Under the pieces are notes generated by a model. That model did not search any database. It was not told the origin of the DNA and worked only from the letters and a program-made list of their open reading frames with translations. From Trichinella spiralis (taxonomy: Eukaryota > Nematoda > Enoplea > Trichinellida > Trichinellidae): DNA of 64,000 bases. The DNA lies in assembly GCA_000181795.3 (NCBI GenBank), contig CM012954.1, positions 10,716,067-10,780,066 on the forward strand, given 5' to 3'. Below are positions 63,167-64,000 of this stretch, piece by piece. Both the position numbers and the translations under genes were made by a program. The first letter of the stretch is position 1; the number at the start of each line of letters is the position of its first letter.

Positions 63167-63346
63167 TCAGACGGTTGTGTTGTGATGGACGTTGTTCATT
63201 TTGCTGGTTTGCCATGGTTTGTTGGTCCGTTTTTGTTGACTGTGAATCACGAATATTAATATTGCGCAGATAATGCTGCAAAACAACGCAGCAATTTGCA
63301 ATATTGCACCACCAGCGGCTAGCCAAAACGAGTAGCCCAATGTTTG
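63167..63346 (-). CDS. Last exon of a second Clc-like tetraspan protein (partial)
   Basis: After a TTTCTGCATTTCAG acceptor the minus strand reads QTLGYSFWLAAGGAILQIAA and continues LFCSIICAILIFVI, then a polar tail ending HHNTTV-stop. It is clearly paralogous to the last exon of the gene at 59541-60804 (shared GYSFWLA, ILQI and LFCS), with the acceptor at nearly the same position. The tails differ completely: basic/Asn-rich here, Thr-rich there. Upstream exons should lie to the right; I could not identify any between 63352 and 64000, so they are probably beyond the window or very short. Confidence 0.7.
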   Translation of the reverse strand, partial: QTLGYSFWLAAGGAILQIAALFCSIICAILIFVIHSQQKRTNKPWQTSKMNNVHHNTTV

Positions 63347-63746
63347 CTGAAATGCAGAAAAACATTGTTAATTTCATTATGTCTTTCTGCTCATCTTACA
63401 ACTACAAAACAGAATGTGCATTTTTTGATATGCTTTTTACATTTTAAATATCAAATATTTTTTATCTGCGGTCAAACAGAACTTGAAATCAAAAGCTCCA
63501 TGTTGAAATTGAAACATGATGATAAACAGCTAAACTATTTGATGAGATTCATTGGCAAACTGGATATTTTGCACATATTTTCAAAAGTTTGTGCAAATTG
63601 TGTGAACTTCTGATCTAGAAACGACAATCTGCAAGTGTGATCTGTTTCTATGAAAAATTAATTTATCCACAACTTGACATGCTAATTTTAGCAGACTATG
63701 TGTGGAACTAGAAATCAATTTGACAAAATAGCTATGCTGAGAATTT

Positions 63747-63989
63747 TATTGAGATTTTTTTTCGGCTTTTGTAATTTACATTATTTCATTTGTCTTCATT
63801 TTTTTCTTCAAAACTAGAATAGCCAAAATATGAATAATATAAATAAACCAAAACAAGCGTAGCTGTTTTGGTAGTACTATCGACAACAGGAGCTGTTGTC
63901 AGTTGACTTCTTGAGGCGGTGATTGCACTGTTTGTCAATGAGAAATGGAAATTTTGTTCTGATGATTTAATGTTGTAAAAGAATTGCAA
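63747..63989 (-). CDS. Possible 3'-terminal exon of an unidentified minus-strand gene
   Basis: A minus-strand frame ends at about 63786. It has a Ser/Thr-rich stretch (SRSQLTTAPVVDSTTKTA), a hydrophobic stretch LVLVYLYYSYF and the charged tail EEKNEDK-stop. An AATAAA follows on the same strand at about 63748-63753. Ser/Thr-rich stalk, hydrophobic segment and charged tail suggest the end of a type I membrane or GPI-type surface protein, but no homology is recognised. It could also be chance, or an intron of the Clc-like gene. Confidence 0.25.
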
Positions 63990-64000
63990 ATTTTGAAGTT

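Noticed and set aside
1-64000. tRNA, rRNA, CRISPR arrays or bacterial-type operons
   Set aside because: I scanned by eye for GGTTCGAATCC-type B boxes, rRNA cores and regularly spaced repeats and found none outside coding sequence; a covariance-model search could still reveal a divergent ncRNA.

Overview
This is an AT-rich metazoan nuclear genomic window. Genes are intron-rich, with mostly short introns (about 45 to 400 bp) and GT-AG junctions. Gene content (synaptojanin, an Id-type helix-loop-helix protein, a LYST-type BEACH protein, an SLC26 anion transporter, claudin/Clc-like tetraspan proteins) excludes bacteria, plants and fungi. The Clc-like family and the compact, AT-rich architecture make a nematode the best guess; that is an inference, and the sequence alone does not settle the species.

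Layout. 1-2200 is repeat DNA: a GC-rich palindromic short repeat, then an array of splice-donor-like motifs, then a ~0.6 kb degenerate duplication. 2200-10200 has no gene I can defend, only a possible transposase relic and a GC-richer island. A small Id-like HLH gene (10212-10803, minus) follows. LYST occupies 13827-26486 (minus, about 41 exons, ~3,180 aa), divergent from an intronless USP39 (27025-28641, plus). A decayed Tigger/pogo-type transposon lies at 29754-30862. An SLC26 transporter spans 32046-37111 (minus, 17 exons, 767 aa). After a 4 kb gene-poor stretch come intronless POP5 (41243-41680, minus) and OGDH (42723-47688, minus, 16 exons, 1,001 aa). CDP-diacylglycerol synthase (49222-51994, plus, 452 aa) converges on SF3A2 (52333-53371, minus, 266 aa). 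SF3A2 is divergent from synaptojanin (54199-59166, plus, 19 exons, 1,002 aa). Two tandem Clc-like genes close the window on the minus strand: one complete (59541-60804) and one visible only as its last exon (63167-63346).

How genes relate. There is no operon-like pathway cluster, but themes recur. CDP-DAG synthase makes the liponucleotide precursor of phosphatidylinositol, and synaptojanin dephosphorylates phosphoinositides. USP39 and SF3A2 are both spliceosome components. LYST and synaptojanin both act in membrane trafficking. Exon models were built by hand from splice consensus and reading-frame continuity. For OGDH, SLC26, CDP-DAG synthase, SF3A2, synaptojanin, the HLH gene and the first Clc-like gene, every junction keeps phase and the sum is an exact multiple of three. 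LYST has two junctions I could not settle.

I saw no prokaryote-style system (CRISPR, operon, phage). The least explained material is the repeat block at the left edge and a few unassigned exon-like or GC-rich islands.
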